Positions 1 to 10,201 of a stretch of DNA of 64,000 nucleotides are shown here, in pieces (the first letter of the stretch is position 1; each line of letters begins with the position of its first letter). Under the pieces are notes generated by a model. It made no database searches and was not told the origin of the DNA. It saw only the letters and a list, made by a program, of their open reading frames with translations. The stretch is from an uncultured Paracoccaceae bacterium (GTDB taxonomy: Bacteria > Pseudomonadota > Alphaproteobacteria > Rhodobacterales > Rhodobacteraceae). Position numbers and translations under genes: made by a program. The stretch is taken from NCBI GenBank assembly GCA_947311485.1, contig CAMZLM010000007.1, forward strand, positions 1 through 64,000, written 5' to 3'.

Positions 1-122
1 ACGATCCTGTCTTCGTCAAACATGCTGTCCACCGCCATCAGGCGTTTTATGCCGGCCAGATTGCGGCTCAACACCAGCCCGCCCAGAATGCGGGCCTTGT
101 CGCTCAGTTCGTTGAAATCCAT
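1..122 (-). CDS. Partial CDS (N-terminus only), unknown function
   Basis: Minus-strand ATG at 122 reads MDFNELSDKARILGGLVLSRNLAGIKRLMAVDSMFDEDRI.. off the window edge. Confidence 0.45.
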   Translation of the reverse strand, partial: MDFNELSDKARILGGLVLSRNLAGIKRLMAVDSMFDEDRI

Positions 123-167
123 GTGCCATCCCTTTTTGCCGGCAGTCTGGCCAAGGGGCGGGTTTTG

Positions 168-1202
168 TCAACCAAAGCCGCGCCAGTTGACCCAACGCCC
201 ATGGAAATCGGCGCGCCCCAGATCGTATTTTTCCCCGCCGGGCCAGATTTGCGCGCTCAGGCCGGCCCCTTGGCCTTTGCCGTCGGCCTCCATCCCGAGG
301 TGAACCAGCGGGGCGCTCGGGGTGGCCTGTGCGCCGGCGTGCTCCAGGGTGGCAGCGCAGGATTGCTGTACCGCTGGCGGGAAATATTGCCATGCTACCG
401 TGTGATAGACCACATGCACGGCCCCGTTGAACGGGAGGGCAAGGCGGGTTTGCAACCAGTCCTCGGCACCGGCGCGGGCGAGGGGGGCATTTTGCTGCAA
501 CGCGATGGCAATCGCAGCCTCGGTGCGGTGCAGGCGGTCGGTTTGGTCCGGCCAGATATAGGCGCGCAGGCGCAGGGCGTCCGCTGCCGGATCCAGCGGG
601 TTGATGTCGCAGCCGGCCTTGTCGATCACCTGCGGGGGGATTTGCGGGGGCAGGGGGCCGGTCCAGTCAGGGGTCAGCTGCACAGGGGAATCCGGGTTGC
701 CGAAGCTGTGGTCCCCAAGGGTCAGCCCGAAGTGGTCCCAGTTCAGGTTCAACCCCGCGCTGGCCCCGAGTTCGGAAACCACCAGTGGCAGGTTGAACAT
801 CGCCTGCAGGGACAGCATGGCAGGCATAAGCGCGGCGGCGCGGCGGACCTCGTTGGTTTGTGGCGGCGAATTCAACCATTGCTGAAGCTGTGCTTCATGG
901 GTTTGCAACGCGCTGTGAACGGCTTGCCAGAGGGTGGTATCATCCACGGTATGCGGAGGGTAGGCGGCGACCAGATCGGGGGCTTTGCCCTGCAACACCA
1001 GCGCGTGCAGCGCGCCGGTCAGGCGCAGCGGTACGGAATCCGTGCGGTTGGAGGCATCGCCGGCCCAATTCAGGATACGCGCGCCAACGGCCGTATCCGG
1101 TGCAAGGTTTTGCGCCAGTATCGTCAGTAATCTGCCGGTAAAAGGGGAGCCAAGGGCGGTGCAGGCGGTGGCCTGTTCAATGAAAAAATCGCGTACAGTC
1201 AT
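168..1202 (-). CDS. DUF2332 family protein
   Basis: 344-aa ORF; sequence style (LGASAGLNLNWDHF.., VVYHTVAWQYFPP) recalls DUF2332. Confidence 0.75.
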   Translation of the reverse strand: MTVRDFFIEQATACTALGSPFTGRLLTILAQNLAPDTAVGARILNWAGDASNRTDSVPLRLTGALHALVLQGKAPDLVAAYPPHTVDDTTLWQAVHSALQTHEAQLQQWLNSPPQTNEVRRAAALMPAMLSLQAMFNLPLVVSELGASAGLNLNWDHFGLTLGDHSFGNPDSPVQLTPDWTGPLPPQIPPQVIDKAGCDINPLDPAADALRLRAYIWPDQTDRLHRTEAAIAIALQQNAPLARAGAEDWLQTRLALPFNGAVHVVYHTVAWQYFPPAVQQSCAATLEHAGAQATPSAPLVHLGMEADGKGQGAGLSAQIWPGGEKYDLGRADFHGRWVNWRGFG

Positions 1203-1227
1203 ATAAATCCCTGAATAATGTCAGGAT

Positions 1228-1911
1228 CTATTTAAACTTGTCCGCCAGTTTTTGCAAAGCAGTGCGGGTATCTTCGGGTTCGGGGGCCGGTTTTGCGGGC
1301 TTTTTAGCCACTGGTTTTGTCGTCGATGAGCGCGGCGGGGCTGTGCGCAGGGCGACCGCATTCATAAAGCGCCCCGTGTCGCCGCGCGCCAGTTCATCCG
1401 CGCCGTCCGAAATGCCGCGCAGCAGATCATCGAGCCAGTCCTGATCCGCCTTGGCGAAATCATGCAGCACATAGCGCGCGACGAGTTCCTTGCGGCCCGG
1501 GTGGCCAATGCCCAGCCGCACCCGGTTGTATTCCGGTGTGATATGCTGGTGGATGGAACGCAACCCGTTGTGCCCGGCATGACCGCCACCCTTTTTTACG
1601 CGGCATTTGCCGGGGGCGAGGTCTAGTTCGTCGTGGAAAACCGTGACATCCCCGGGGGCGAGCTTGTAAAAGCGCATGGCCTCGCCCACGGATTGGCCGG
1701 ACAGGTTCATGAATGTTTCCGGTTTCAGCAGGGCAATTTTTTCGCCCCCCAGACGGCCTTCGGAAATCTGGCCCTGAAACTTGCGCCGCCACGGCGAAAA
1801 CCCGTGGTCGCCGGCGATCCGGTCCAGCACCATAAAGCCGATATTGTGGCGGTTCTGCGCGTATTTGGAGCCGGGGTTGCCAAGGCCTACAAACAGTTTC
1901 ATGTCATCCAT
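1228..1911 (-). CDS. pth: Peptidyl-tRNA hydrolase
   Basis: [55 protein letters not shown] motifs. Confidence 0.97.
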   Translation of the reverse strand: MDDMKLFVGLGNPGSKYAQNRHNIGFMVLDRIAGDHGFSPWRRKFQGQISEGRLGGEKIALLKPETFMNLSGQSVGEAMRFYKLAPGDVTVFHDELDLAPGKCRVKKGGGHAGHNGLRSIHQHITPEYNRVRLGIGHPGRKELVARYVLHDFAKADQDWLDDLLRGISDGADELARGDTGRFMNAVALRTAPPRSSTTKPVAKKPAKPAPEPEDTRTALQKLADKFK

Positions 1912-1931
1912 CCGAAATTCTATTTGCGCCG

Positions 1932-2285
1932 TTATACGCCGTGAACCATCAGGGTGACCACCAGATTTTCGCGTGATTTCGGGGTATCTGCCTGAAACAG
2001 GGAAAAATCCTTTTTCAGCAGGGCCAACAGGTCGGGGCGGGTCGCGGGGGCGATGCCGGCCAGATCCAGCGCCGTTGTCAGGGCTGGGCCGGTGCCGGCC
2101 CGAATATCCCGCAAAATGTCGGGGTGGTGTGCCGAAACATGATCGGAAAGCTTTTGTCGCCGTGCATCATAGCCGGCGTTGCCAACAGCGGTTATCAGGG
2201 CGGACACGGGCAATAACACCGGATTGCCCAGATGGCCCATGTCACACCCGGCCAACGCCACAGGCAGGAGAAATAGTAACCGCAT
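1932..2285 (-). CDS. Small putative lipoprotein, unknown function
   Basis: Internal start [15 protein letters not shown] gives a lipobox (LAGC); the longer ORF (to 2462) runs through the rplY terminator. Confidence 0.6.
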   Translation of the reverse strand: MRLLFLLPVALAGCDMGHLGNPVLLPVSALITAVGNAGYDARRQKLSDHVSAHHPDILRDIRAGTGPALTTALDLAGIAPATRPDLLALLKKDFSLFQADTPKSRENLVVTLMVHGV

Positions 2286-2343
2286 GGATGGACCCTTTCG
2301 TTTCCTGCTATGTGGGAAACCATTGCCGGATAACAAGATCACC

Positions 2344-2384
2344 CATAAAAAAACGCCCCGACCAAGGATCGGAGCGTTTTGCAT
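2344..2384 (-). terminator. Rho-independent terminator of rplY
   Basis: Minus strand AACGCTCCGATCCTTGGTCGGGGCGTTTTTTTATG hairpin plus T-tract, just after the rplY stop. Confidence 0.8.
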
Positions 2385-2400
2385 TTCCAGTGCTGGAAAC

Positions 2401-3045
2401 TTATTCTTCGGTTGCGGCCTCTTCGGTTGCAACTTCTTCTGTTGTTTCTTCGTCGTCGTCATCTTCGGCCTTCAGGCTGCTTGGCGCAGAGATGTTGGCA
2501 ATCACGAAATCACGGTCGGTGATCATCGGACGTGTGCCTTCGGGCAGTTTGATCGAGGAAATGGTGACCACGTCGCCCACATCCAGATCTTCCAGATCGA
2601 TTTCGATGGACGTAGGAATGTTGCCTGCGGTCACTTTCAGTTCGATTTCCGAACGCACAACTGTCAGAACGCCACCGCGTTTCAGGCCAACGGAGGTTTC
2701 TTCGTTGGTGAAGGACACAGGGATGTACAGGTTCACACGCGAATTGCGGTGCAGGCGCATCAGGTCGATGTGGGTTGGCAGGTCTTTGACAACGTGGCGC
2801 TGAACACCGCGGCAGATGACGCGGAAGTCATCGTGGCCTTCGAGTTTCAGGTTGAACAGAGTCGACAGGAATTTCCCGGCTTTCAACTGTTTCAACAGCT
2901 CGTTGAATTTGACGTTGATTGCGACTGGCTCTTCGCCGCCACCGTATACAACACCTGGAACCATTCCGTCGCGGCGTGCTTGGCGGGCGGCCCCCTTGCC
3001 TGTCCCCGAACGCACTGTCGCGTTAATTGTTGGCATTTCGGCCAT
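2401..3045 (-). CDS. rplY: 50S ribosomal protein L25/general stress protein Ctc
   Basis: [43 protein letters not shown]..; acidic C-tail. Confidence 0.95.
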   Translation of the reverse strand: MAEMPTINATVRSGTGKGAARQARRDGMVPGVVYGGGEEPVAINVKFNELLKQLKAGKFLSTLFNLKLEGHDDFRVICRGVQRHVVKDLPTHIDLMRLHRNSRVNLYIPVSFTNEETSVGLKRGGVLTVVRSEIELKVTAGNIPTSIEIDLEDLDVGDVVTISSIKLPEGTRPMITDRDFVIANISAPSSLKAEDDDDEETTEEVATEEAATEE

Positions 3046-3161
3046 GATAATTCTCCAATTTTACAAGAGCGGCAATCCTCCAAGGGTGTAAGTGCCGCGT
3101 GAAGTCGCTGCTATAGGGGGAAAACGGGCGAAAGAAAAGGGTTTTTTAACAGGTCCGGCCC

Positions 3162-4325
3162 CTATAGCCACGCGCCGGCGAAATCTTTCGGGATAAGCAG
3201 GTTTTCACGGCCCATATTGCGCAATTCCCGTTCCCCGCAAAGCGCCATGGTGATGTCCAGTTCCTTGTGGATGACCTCGAGCGCGGTGGTCACGCCGGCC
3301 TTGCCCATCGCCCCCAGCCCGTAAATATAGGCGCGCCCGATCATGGTGCCTTTGGCCCCCATGGAAATCGCCTTGAGCACGTCCTGACCGGAGCGTATGC
3401 CGCTGTCCAGATGGACCTCGATGTCGTCACCGACGGCGTCCAGAATGCGCGGCAGCATCCGAATGGAGGACAGCGCCCCGTCCAGCTGCCGCCCGCCGTG
3501 GTTGGAAACGATAATCGCATCGGCACCGGTTTTTACGGCCATTTTCGCATCTTCCGGGTCCAGGATTCCCTTCAGGATCAGCGGCCCGCCCCAGCGTTCC
3601 TTGATCCAGGCCACATCATCCCATTTCAGCGACGGATCAAACTGTTCTGCCGTCCATGCGCCAAGGTTGGCCATGTCGGACACGCCTTCTACGTGGCCGA
3701 CAATATTGCCGAATACCCGCCGTTTGGTGCCCAGCATCCCCCAGGCCCAGCGTTGTTTCATCGCGATGTTGATCATGGTGGGCAGGGTCATTTTTGGCGG
3801 TGCGGTCAGGCCGTTTTTCAAATCCTTGTGCCGTTGGCCGAGGATTTGCAAATCATAGGTCAGCACCAGCGCCGAACAGCCCGCCGCCTTGGCGCGGTCA
3901 ATCAGACGGCCAATAAAATCGCGGTCTTTCATCACATAGAGCTGAAACCAGAACGGTTTGGTGGTGTGTTCGGCTACGTCCTCGATCGAACAGATCGACA
4001 TGGTGGACAGGGTGAAGGGCACGCCGAATTCCTCGGCGGCCTGCGCGGCCTTGATTTCGCCATCGGGGTGCTGCATCCCCGTTAACCCGACAGGGGCCAG
4101 CGCCACCGGCATTTTATAGTTTTTCCCGAGCAACGGCATTTCGGTGCTGCGGTTGGTCATGTCCACGGCAACCTTCTGGCGCAGGCGAATATCGGAAAAA
4201 TCGCTGACGTTGTCGCGAAAGGTCTGTTCGGACCAGGAGCCGCTCTCGCAATAGTCAAAAAACATTTTCGGGACGCGTTTTTTGTAAAGCGTGAACAGAT
4301 CGTCGATATTGGTGATGACGGGCAT
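3162..4325 (-). CDS. lldD: Alpha-hydroxy-acid oxidizing protein (L-lactate dehydrogenase type)
   Basis: MPVITNIDDLFTLYKKRVPKMFFDYCESGSWSEQTFRDN..IIVSNHGGRQLDGA; FMN-dependent dehydrogenase signature. Confidence 0.9.
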   Translation of the reverse strand: MPVITNIDDLFTLYKKRVPKMFFDYCESGSWSEQTFRDNVSDFSDIRLRQKVAVDMTNRSTEMPLLGKNYKMPVALAPVGLTGMQHPDGEIKAAQAAEEFGVPFTLSTMSICSIEDVAEHTTKPFWFQLYVMKDRDFIGRLIDRAKAAGCSALVLTYDLQILGQRHKDLKNGLTAPPKMTLPTMINIAMKQRWAWGMLGTKRRVFGNIVGHVEGVSDMANLGAWTAEQFDPSLKWDDVAWIKERWGGPLILKGILDPEDAKMAVKTGADAIIVSNHGGRQLDGALSSIRMLPRILDAVGDDIEVHLDSGIRSGQDVLKAISMGAKGTMIGRAYIYGLGAMGKAGVTTALEVIHKELDITMALCGERELRNMGRENLLIPKDFAGAWL

Positions 4326-4402
4326 GGGGTCCTCCTGTGTTGCGGGCAGGTTAAAACCGCCGCGCGCCTGCAGCAAGCCAAAGCAGCCGGAAATTGGTAA
4401 GA

Positions 4403-5593
4403 TCAGTTTCCCAAATTGTCGCTTTTGCACAGGGACGCCGCGAAATCCGCCAGTTTTTGCAGGCTTTCGGCGAATTTGCTGTCCTCGATGGTCATGGCCA
4501 CGCGGATATGGCCGGCGGCGGATTGGCCAAAGCTCTCGCCGGGCATTACCGCGATCAGGGCCTCGCGCAGCAGACGAAAGGCAAAGGCCTCGCCGCTCAG
4601 GCCGGTGGCGCGGATGTCGAGCATCAGATACATCGCCCCCTGAGCGGGAATCAGGCGCAGGGTGTTGCTCTTGGACAGGATCTTTTCGGCTATGGCCTTG
4701 CGGGTGCGAAAGACTTCGGCGACCTTTTGTTCCGCATCCGGCCCCAGTTTCAGGGCGTATTCTGCCGCATCTTGCAGGAAACCCGGCACGCCATAGGCGT
4801 TCACCGTGGACAGGTTGGTGATTTCCTCGATCGCGCGCGCCGGCCCGATGATCCAGCCGATACGCGATCCGGTCATGGCGTGGCTTTTGGACATGGACCC
4901 GATCACCAGCGTGCGGTCGGCCATGCCGGGCAGGGCGCGCGGAGACAGGTGTTCGCCTTGCCAGATCTGGCTGTCGTAGACCTCGTCCGAAATCAGCCAG
5001 ATGTCGTTTTTGATACATACATCGGCAATCATTTCCATGGTCTCGCGCGGATAGACAACACCCGTGGGGTTGTTGGGGCTGTTGATTAACAGGGAGCGCG
5101 CGCCTTGGGCTGTGGTTTCAAGAACAGCACGTTGCGGCAAGAAACAGTCGCTGGAACGGGTGGCAACACGGCGCAAATCGGCACCCGCTGCGCGTAAAAC
5201 CCCGGGGTAGGTTGCATAATACGGGTCGCAAATCAGGCCGATGTCCCCGGGATCCAGCACCGCCATATGCGCCGAAAACAATGCCGCCTGTCCGCCGGTG
5301 GTTACAAGAACATTGTCCATATCGGTTTTTACACCGGTAATACGTTGATAGCGCGCGGCTATTTCCGTGCGCAGTGTGCTGCTTCCGGGAACTTCTGCAT
5401 AGCCGGTGTTGCCTGAACGGGCGCTTTCATACATTTGCATCAGAATATCGGGGGCCGTGCGCGTATCATGTTCCCCGATGGTCAATTCGACCACGGGTTG
5501 GCCGGCATCAATCATGCGACGGGCCTCTAGAAAGACCTCCCAGCCATCAGAGCCACCCCCGTTAATGTTCAGCAAGCGATTTGATAGTTTCAT
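4403..5593 (-). CDS. Pyridoxal-phosphate aminotransferase class I/II
   Basis: TIGEHDT..SPNNPTGVVYPRE..SMSKSHAMTGSRIGW PLP-binding motif. Confidence 0.92.
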   Translation of the reverse strand: MKLSNRLLNINGGGSDGWEVFLEARRMIDAGQPVVELTIGEHDTRTAPDILMQMYESARSGNTGYAEVPGSSTLRTEIAARYQRITGVKTDMDNVLVTTGGQAALFSAHMAVLDPGDIGLICDPYYATYPGVLRAAGADLRRVATRSSDCFLPQRAVLETTAQGARSLLINSPNNPTGVVYPRETMEMIADVCIKNDIWLISDEVYDSQIWQGEHLSPRALPGMADRTLVIGSMSKSHAMTGSRIGWIIGPARAIEEITNLSTVNAYGVPGFLQDAAEYALKLGPDAEQKVAEVFRTRKAIAEKILSKSNTLRLIPAQGAMYLMLDIRATGLSGEAFAFRLLREALIAVMPGESFGQSAAGHIRVAMTIEDSKFAESLQKLADFAASLCKSDNLGN

Positions 5594-5866
5594 GAGATTT
5601 CCTGTCAAGATTACTTTGGATAGGGTGGTCAAGGCTGTGCAATTTGGCAAGTATATTTGCGAATGCCTCTATTTTGCAGTGAGGTATACTTTAGGTAGAG
5701 AAAATACGATGATATGCAACAGTAAGACTTTACGTATGCAAAACGGCATGGTAATCCTGTGATTGAATTGATACGTTTTGAATCTATTTTGATGCAGTTG
5801 ATTGTGTTGGGTGGGGGCGGCGTATGGAATTTGCAATTTAAGAATGAATAAGTAGTGGAGACTTAC

Positions 5867-6406
5867 ATGAAAAAAGCAACATTGAACGTCCTGAGAGGCG
5901 CAATTTTTGCTGTCGCTTTTTTGCCGGCGGCATCAGCATTTGCTGAAACCGTAGCTGTGGTGAACTTTGCAACAGCGCGTCACGATCTGAGCGCGCAGGC
6001 GCGCGCCACGTTGGCTGAATTTGTCAAGAAAAATGGCAAACAGTGCATTAATTTGACCGGGCACACCGACACACGCGGTAGCCTGTCTTACAATCAGGCG
6101 CTTTCGGAGCGTCGTGTGCGGTCTGTTGCTAATTATTTGAAGTCTCTGGATTTTAAGCATGATGTTACGGCGGCGAATGCTCTTGGCGAGACCCATTTGG
6201 CCGTTGCCAAAGAAGGCGATGTTGTTGCAAACCGCCGCGTAGAATTGCGCTCTTATAAATGTGGCGCGGCCGCGTTTCCGGCCGGCGCTGTGCCAGCCTG
6301 GCTGGCGGCGGTTCCGCTTGTTTGTCTGGCCGGGGCTTGTGACTTCTCGTCCTCTTCTTCCACGTCGACAACAACCACAACCACAACGACAACCACCAGT
6401 AACTAG
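5867..6406 (+). CDS. OmpA family protein with signal peptide and C-terminal Ser/Thr-rich tail
   Basis: Signal MKKATLNVLRGAIFAVAFLPAASAFA; OmpA-like NLTGHTDTRGSLSYNQALSERRVRSVANYL; ends SSSSSTSTTTTTTTTTTSN. Confidence 0.88.
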   Translation: MKKATLNVLRGAIFAVAFLPAASAFAETVAVVNFATARHDLSAQARATLAEFVKKNGKQCINLTGHTDTRGSLSYNQALSERRVRSVANYLKSLDFKHDVTAANALGETHLAVAKEGDVVANRRVELRSYKCGAAAFPAGAVPAWLAAVPLVCLAGACDFSSSSSTSTTTTTTTTTTSN

Positions 6407-6422
6407 AGTGGGGTTTAACGAT

Positions 6423-6454
6423 TTGAATGCCCGGCATGGATGTGTCGGGCATTT
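6423..6454 (+). terminator. Rho-independent terminator
   Basis: AATGCCCGgcatggatgtgtCGGGCATTTT. Confidence 0.7.
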
Positions 6455-6551
6455 TGGTACCAAGCAAGCATCAGATTTGTGTGACCTATCAGGGGACGGC
6501 GCGTAACAGCTCGGTTGTTGACGTGCCAAATTTTTCAGAAAGTCGAGCGGT

Positions 6552-8639
6552 ATGAAACCCACTAAACTTCGTGTCTTTTTTTCCGCTTGCGCCTGTGTTT
6601 CGGCGCTTTTTCCGGGACAGGGTTTCGCCCAGTCCAAACCGTCGCTGAATATGTTCGGCAACCCCGGTTTGATCGATATGCCCAGTGCAGAAGCCAATCC
6701 GGATGCAGAACTGAGCCTGTCGGTTTCCCATTTCGGCAAGGCAACCCGCACCGCTCTGAGCTTTCAGATCAGCCCGCGTATTTCCGGCACGTTTCGGTAT
6801 TCACGGATCGGGAACTGGTTTATCGGAGACCAGACTTTTGACCGGAGCTTCGATGTACGCTTCTTGCTGTTGAAAGAACGGAAATATCTTCCTGCTGTGG
6901 CGCTTGGCCTGCGTGATTTTATGGGAACCGGACTGTATTCTTCGCAATATCTGGTTGCGACCAAGAACTTGGGTGACAATTTTAAAGTTACCGCAGGGCT
7001 TGGGTGGGGGCGTTTGTCCGGCACCAGCCAGTTTCAACCATTGAACTTTGGTCAGGGCGGAAAGCCCAATTACAAAGAATGGTTTCGCGGTGATATCGGC
7101 GTTTTCGGCGGGCTGGAATGGAAAACCCCGATCGACGGCTTGCGGGTAAAGATTGAATACAGCCCGGATCAATATGTCTGGGAAAACCGGATTTTTCAAA
7201 ACCGGACAGTGAAAACCTTTGATCGTAAATCATCGGTCAATTTTGGCTTCTCCTACATCACCAAACGAAATTTGCAGATTAGTGGCTATTACATGTACGG
7301 CACAGAGGTCGGCCTGTCGTTTTCCACCTCGCTCAATCCCAAACGCAAGCGGCAGTTGCTGCGGGCAACGCCGGAACAGCGCAATCTGGCCATTCGCCAG
7401 CGCCCCCAAGGGTTTACCACAGCCGCCTTTGACGGGGATTTCGACAAGCTCACCACCCAGAGCTATACCGAGCGCCTGCAAAAGGCCCTGGGCAAGAAAA
7501 CGGTGCAGGTGATCTATTCCAAATACAACGGCAATTCCGCCGAGGTGCGGATTCGCAATGCCAAGTTTGATCGCCCCGGGCAGGCCGCCGAACACACCAT
7601 GCGCGCGATGACGCAGGTTCTGCCTGACGGGATCGAGAATTTTTCCGTGGTGTTGATGGAAAATGATTTGCCGATTTCAACCGTTCACGCCAAACGCGCC
7701 GACATAGAGGCCTTGGGCCGTGGCGAGGGGGCTGCCAGCTTTGGTCAGCTGGTGGCGGTTGATGCTGGTAAAAAGGCAACCGGCGACGGGTTTTATACGC
7801 AAGGTCTGTTCCCGAAATTCACGTCTTATCTGCGGCCGTTCCTGAAACCGCATTTGTTTGATCCGGACGATCCGGTTCGCGCCGATTTCCGGATTGGCTG
7901 GAATTCCGTGTACGATATCACCCCCGGCCTGTCGATTTCATCGGAACTGTCGGCCAAGGTGGTGGGCAATCTGGACAATAACAGGCGCGGCTCCAATTCT
8001 GTGTTGCTGCATGTGCGCACCGATCTGGACAAATACCAAAGCAATGGTGCCTTTACTATTGATCGCCTGACGATTGATTACCTGACCAAGCTGTCGCCAT
8101 CGGTCTATGCCCGCGTCAGCGCCGGTATTTTTGAACAGATGTACGGGGGCGTTTCTGCCGAGGTTCTGTGGAAACCCGTCAACAGCCGCCTTGCCTTTGG
8201 GGCAGAGGTGAACTGGGTCAAGAAACGCGACTATGACCAACGGCTGAGCTTTAGGAATTTCTCGACTGTGACGGGCCATGTGTCTGCCTATTGGGACATG
8301 GGCAACAGCTATTACGGCCAAGTCGATGTGGGGCGTTATCTGGCGCATGACCTCGGGGCGACGTTTACCTTTGAGCGGCGTTTTGACAACGGTTGGCGGA
8401 TCGGGGCGTTTGCGACCTTTACCAATGTTTCTTTTGCCGATTTTGGCGAAGGGTCGTTTGACAAAGGTATCAATGTCACCATTCCGTTTTCCTGGCTTGC
8501 CGGACAACCCACACGGCGGCGGCATACTTTGGTTATCCGGTCTATTACCCGTGATGGCGGGGCGCGTGTGGATATTCCAAACCGTCTCTACGGGATTGTT
8601 TCGGATGCGGGACGCAAACAGATCGTTAATTCCTGGTAA
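6552..8639 (+). CDS. YjbH-domain outer-membrane lipoprotein-like protein (exopolysaccharide-associated family)
   Basis: NMFGNPGLIDMPSAEANPDAELSLSVSHFGKATRTALSFQISPRISGTFRYSRI is characteristic of the YjbH family. Confidence 0.85.
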   Translation: MKPTKLRVFFSACACVSALFPGQGFAQSKPSLNMFGNPGLIDMPSAEANPDAELSLSVSHFGKATRTALSFQISPRISGTFRYSRIGNWFIGDQTFDRSFDVRFLLLKERKYLPAVALGLRDFMGTGLYSSQYLVATKNLGDNFKVTAGLGWGRLSGTSQFQPLNFGQGGKPNYKEWFRGDIGVFGGLEWKTPIDGLRVKIEYSPDQYVWENRIFQNRTVKTFDRKSSVNFGFSYITKRNLQISGYYMYGTEVGLSFSTSLNPKRKRQLLRATPEQRNLAIRQRPQGFTTAAFDGDFDKLTTQSYTERLQKALGKKTVQVIYSKYNGNSAEVRIRNAKFDRPGQAAEHTMRAMTQVLPDGIENFSVVLMENDLPISTVHAKRADIEALGRGEGAASFGQLVAVDAGKKATGDGFYTQGLFPKFTSYLRPFLKPHLFDPDDPVRADFRIGWNSVYDITPGLSISSELSAKVVGNLDNNRRGSNSVLLHVRTDLDKYQSNGAFTIDRLTIDYLTKLSPSVYARVSAGIFEQMYGGVSAEVLWKPVNSRLAFGAEVNWVKKRDYDQRLSFRNFSTVTGHVSAYWDMGNSYYGQVDVGRYLAHDLGATFTFERRFDNGWRIGAFATFTNVSFADFGEGSFDKGINVTIPFSWLAGQPTRRRHTLVIRSITRDGGARVDIPNRLYGIVSDAGRKQIVNSW

Positions 8640-8827
8640 CCCGGTAACGCGCTTGTAAAAACCCGCTTGTGTTAAGGGGGAAAAGTGCGTTACATCAACG
8701 GCATGAAAACCTGCACCATCATTTGCTGCATTTGTATTCCCTGCTAACATCGCTGCGCGGGCCGGTTTTTCATTTCCAGAATAAAATGTGACAGGCCCGC
8801 GTCGGGACAAACGACCGCGAGACGCCT

Positions 8828-10201
8828 ATGACCGAGATCAAGCTCTATAACACCAAGACCCGCAGCAAGCAGGTTTTTACCCCGATTGATGCACGGAACG
8901 TGCGGATGTATGTCTGTGGGCCAACGGTTTATGACCGCGCCCATATCGGCAACGCGCGGCCTGTGATTGTGTTTGATACGCTGTATCGGTTGCTGCGCCA
9001 TGAATATGGTGTTGAACATGTTAAATACGCCCGGAATTTCACCGATGTAGACGATAAAATCAACGCCCGCGCCGCCGAAACCGGCCGTGACATCCGCGAC
9101 ATCACCGATGAAACCATCCAGTGGTTTCTGGACGATATGGGTGCGCTTGGGGCGCTGGAACCGGATTTTGCGCCGCGGGCCACCGAGTATATCGACCAGA
9201 TGGTCGCCATGACGCAGGAATTGATCGACCTGGGCCATGCCTATGCGGCGGAGGGCCACGTGCTGTTTGCGGTGGAAAGCTATGACAAATACGGCATCCT
9301 GTCGGGGCGGTCTGTGGATGATATGATTGCCGGTTCGCGGGTCGAGGTCGCCCCCTATAAACGCAATCCGATGGATTTTGTGCTGTGGAAACCGTCGGAT
9401 GAAAAGACGCCGGGCTGGGAAAGCCCATGGGGGCGGGGGCGTCCGGGCTGGCATATTGAATGTTCGGCCATGTCGCGGGAATTGTTTGGCGATCGTTTCG
9501 ATATTCATGGCGGAGGGCTGGATCTGGCGTTTCCGCACCACGAAAACGAACGCGCCCAGAGCTGTGCTTGCTGTGGCGAGAATAGCTATGCCCAGGTCTG
9601 GATGCATAACGAAATGTTGCAGGTCGAGGGCAAGAAAATGTCCAAATCGCTGGGTAATTTTTTCAGCGTGCGCGAATTGCTGGATCGCGGAATACCCGGA
9701 GAAGTAATCCGCTTTGTCTATCTGTCCACGCATTACCGCAAGCCGATGGACTGGACCGATAAAAAGGCGGCGGAGGCCGAAGCGACGTTACGCAAGTGGC
9801 GGGCGCTGACGGCGGGTATCGAACCCGCCGCCAACGCGGCCTCTGCGGTTGTTGCGTGTTTGGCGGATGATCTGAATACGGCCGGCGCGATTGCGGCGTT
9901 GCATGATCTGGCGCGGGCAGGCGACGGGGCGGGGCTAAAGGCCTCTGCGGCGCTTTTGGGGCTGCTGGGGGATGATCTGGGCGGCTGGGATGTGGTTGCT
10001 GCTGCCGGTGACGGCGTATCCGCGCGTATCGAGGCATTGCTGGCCGATCGGGCGGCGGCGCGGGGGGCCAAGGACTGGGCGCGCGCGGATCAGCTGCGCG
10101 ACGGTTTCGCCGCTGCCGGTGTGGCGGTCAAGGACACGGCTGACGGGGCCGTGTGGGAGCTGCTGCCGGAATTTGACGCGACCAAACTGGAGGGTTTGTG
10201 A
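8828..10201 (+). CDS. cysS: Cysteinyl-tRNA synthetase
   Basis: [49 protein letters not shown]. Confidence 0.98.
   Translation: MTEIKLYNTKTRSKQVFTPIDARNVRMYVCGPTVYDRAHIGNARPVIVFDTLYRLLRHEYGVEHVKYARNFTDVDDKINARAAETGRDIRDITDETIQWFLDDMGALGALEPDFAPRATEYIDQMVAMTQELIDLGHAYAAEGHVLFAVESYDKYGILSGRSVDDMIAGSRVEVAPYKRNPMDFVLWKPSDEKTPGWESPWGRGRPGWHIECSAMSRELFGDRFDIHGGGLDLAFPHHENERAQSCACCGENSYAQVWMHNEMLQVEGKKMSKSLGNFFSVRELLDRGIPGEVIRFVYLSTHYRKPMDWTDKKAAEAEATLRKWRALTAGIEPAANAASAVVACLADDLNTAGAIAALHDLARAGDGAGLKASAALLGLLGDDLGGWDVVAAAGDGVSARIEALLADRAAARGAKDWARADQLRDGFAAAGVAVKDTADGAVWELLPEFDATKLEGL

Noticed and set aside
123-1130. 335-aa plus-strand ORF opposite the DUF2332 gene
   Set aside because: Antisense shadow ORF in GC-rich DNA; the minus-strand protein has recognisable family features and this one does not.
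3162-5018. 618-aa extension of the lactate dehydrogenase-like ORF
   Set aside because: N-terminal extension runs out of frame through the aminotransferase gene; real start is at 4325 (MPVITNIDD).
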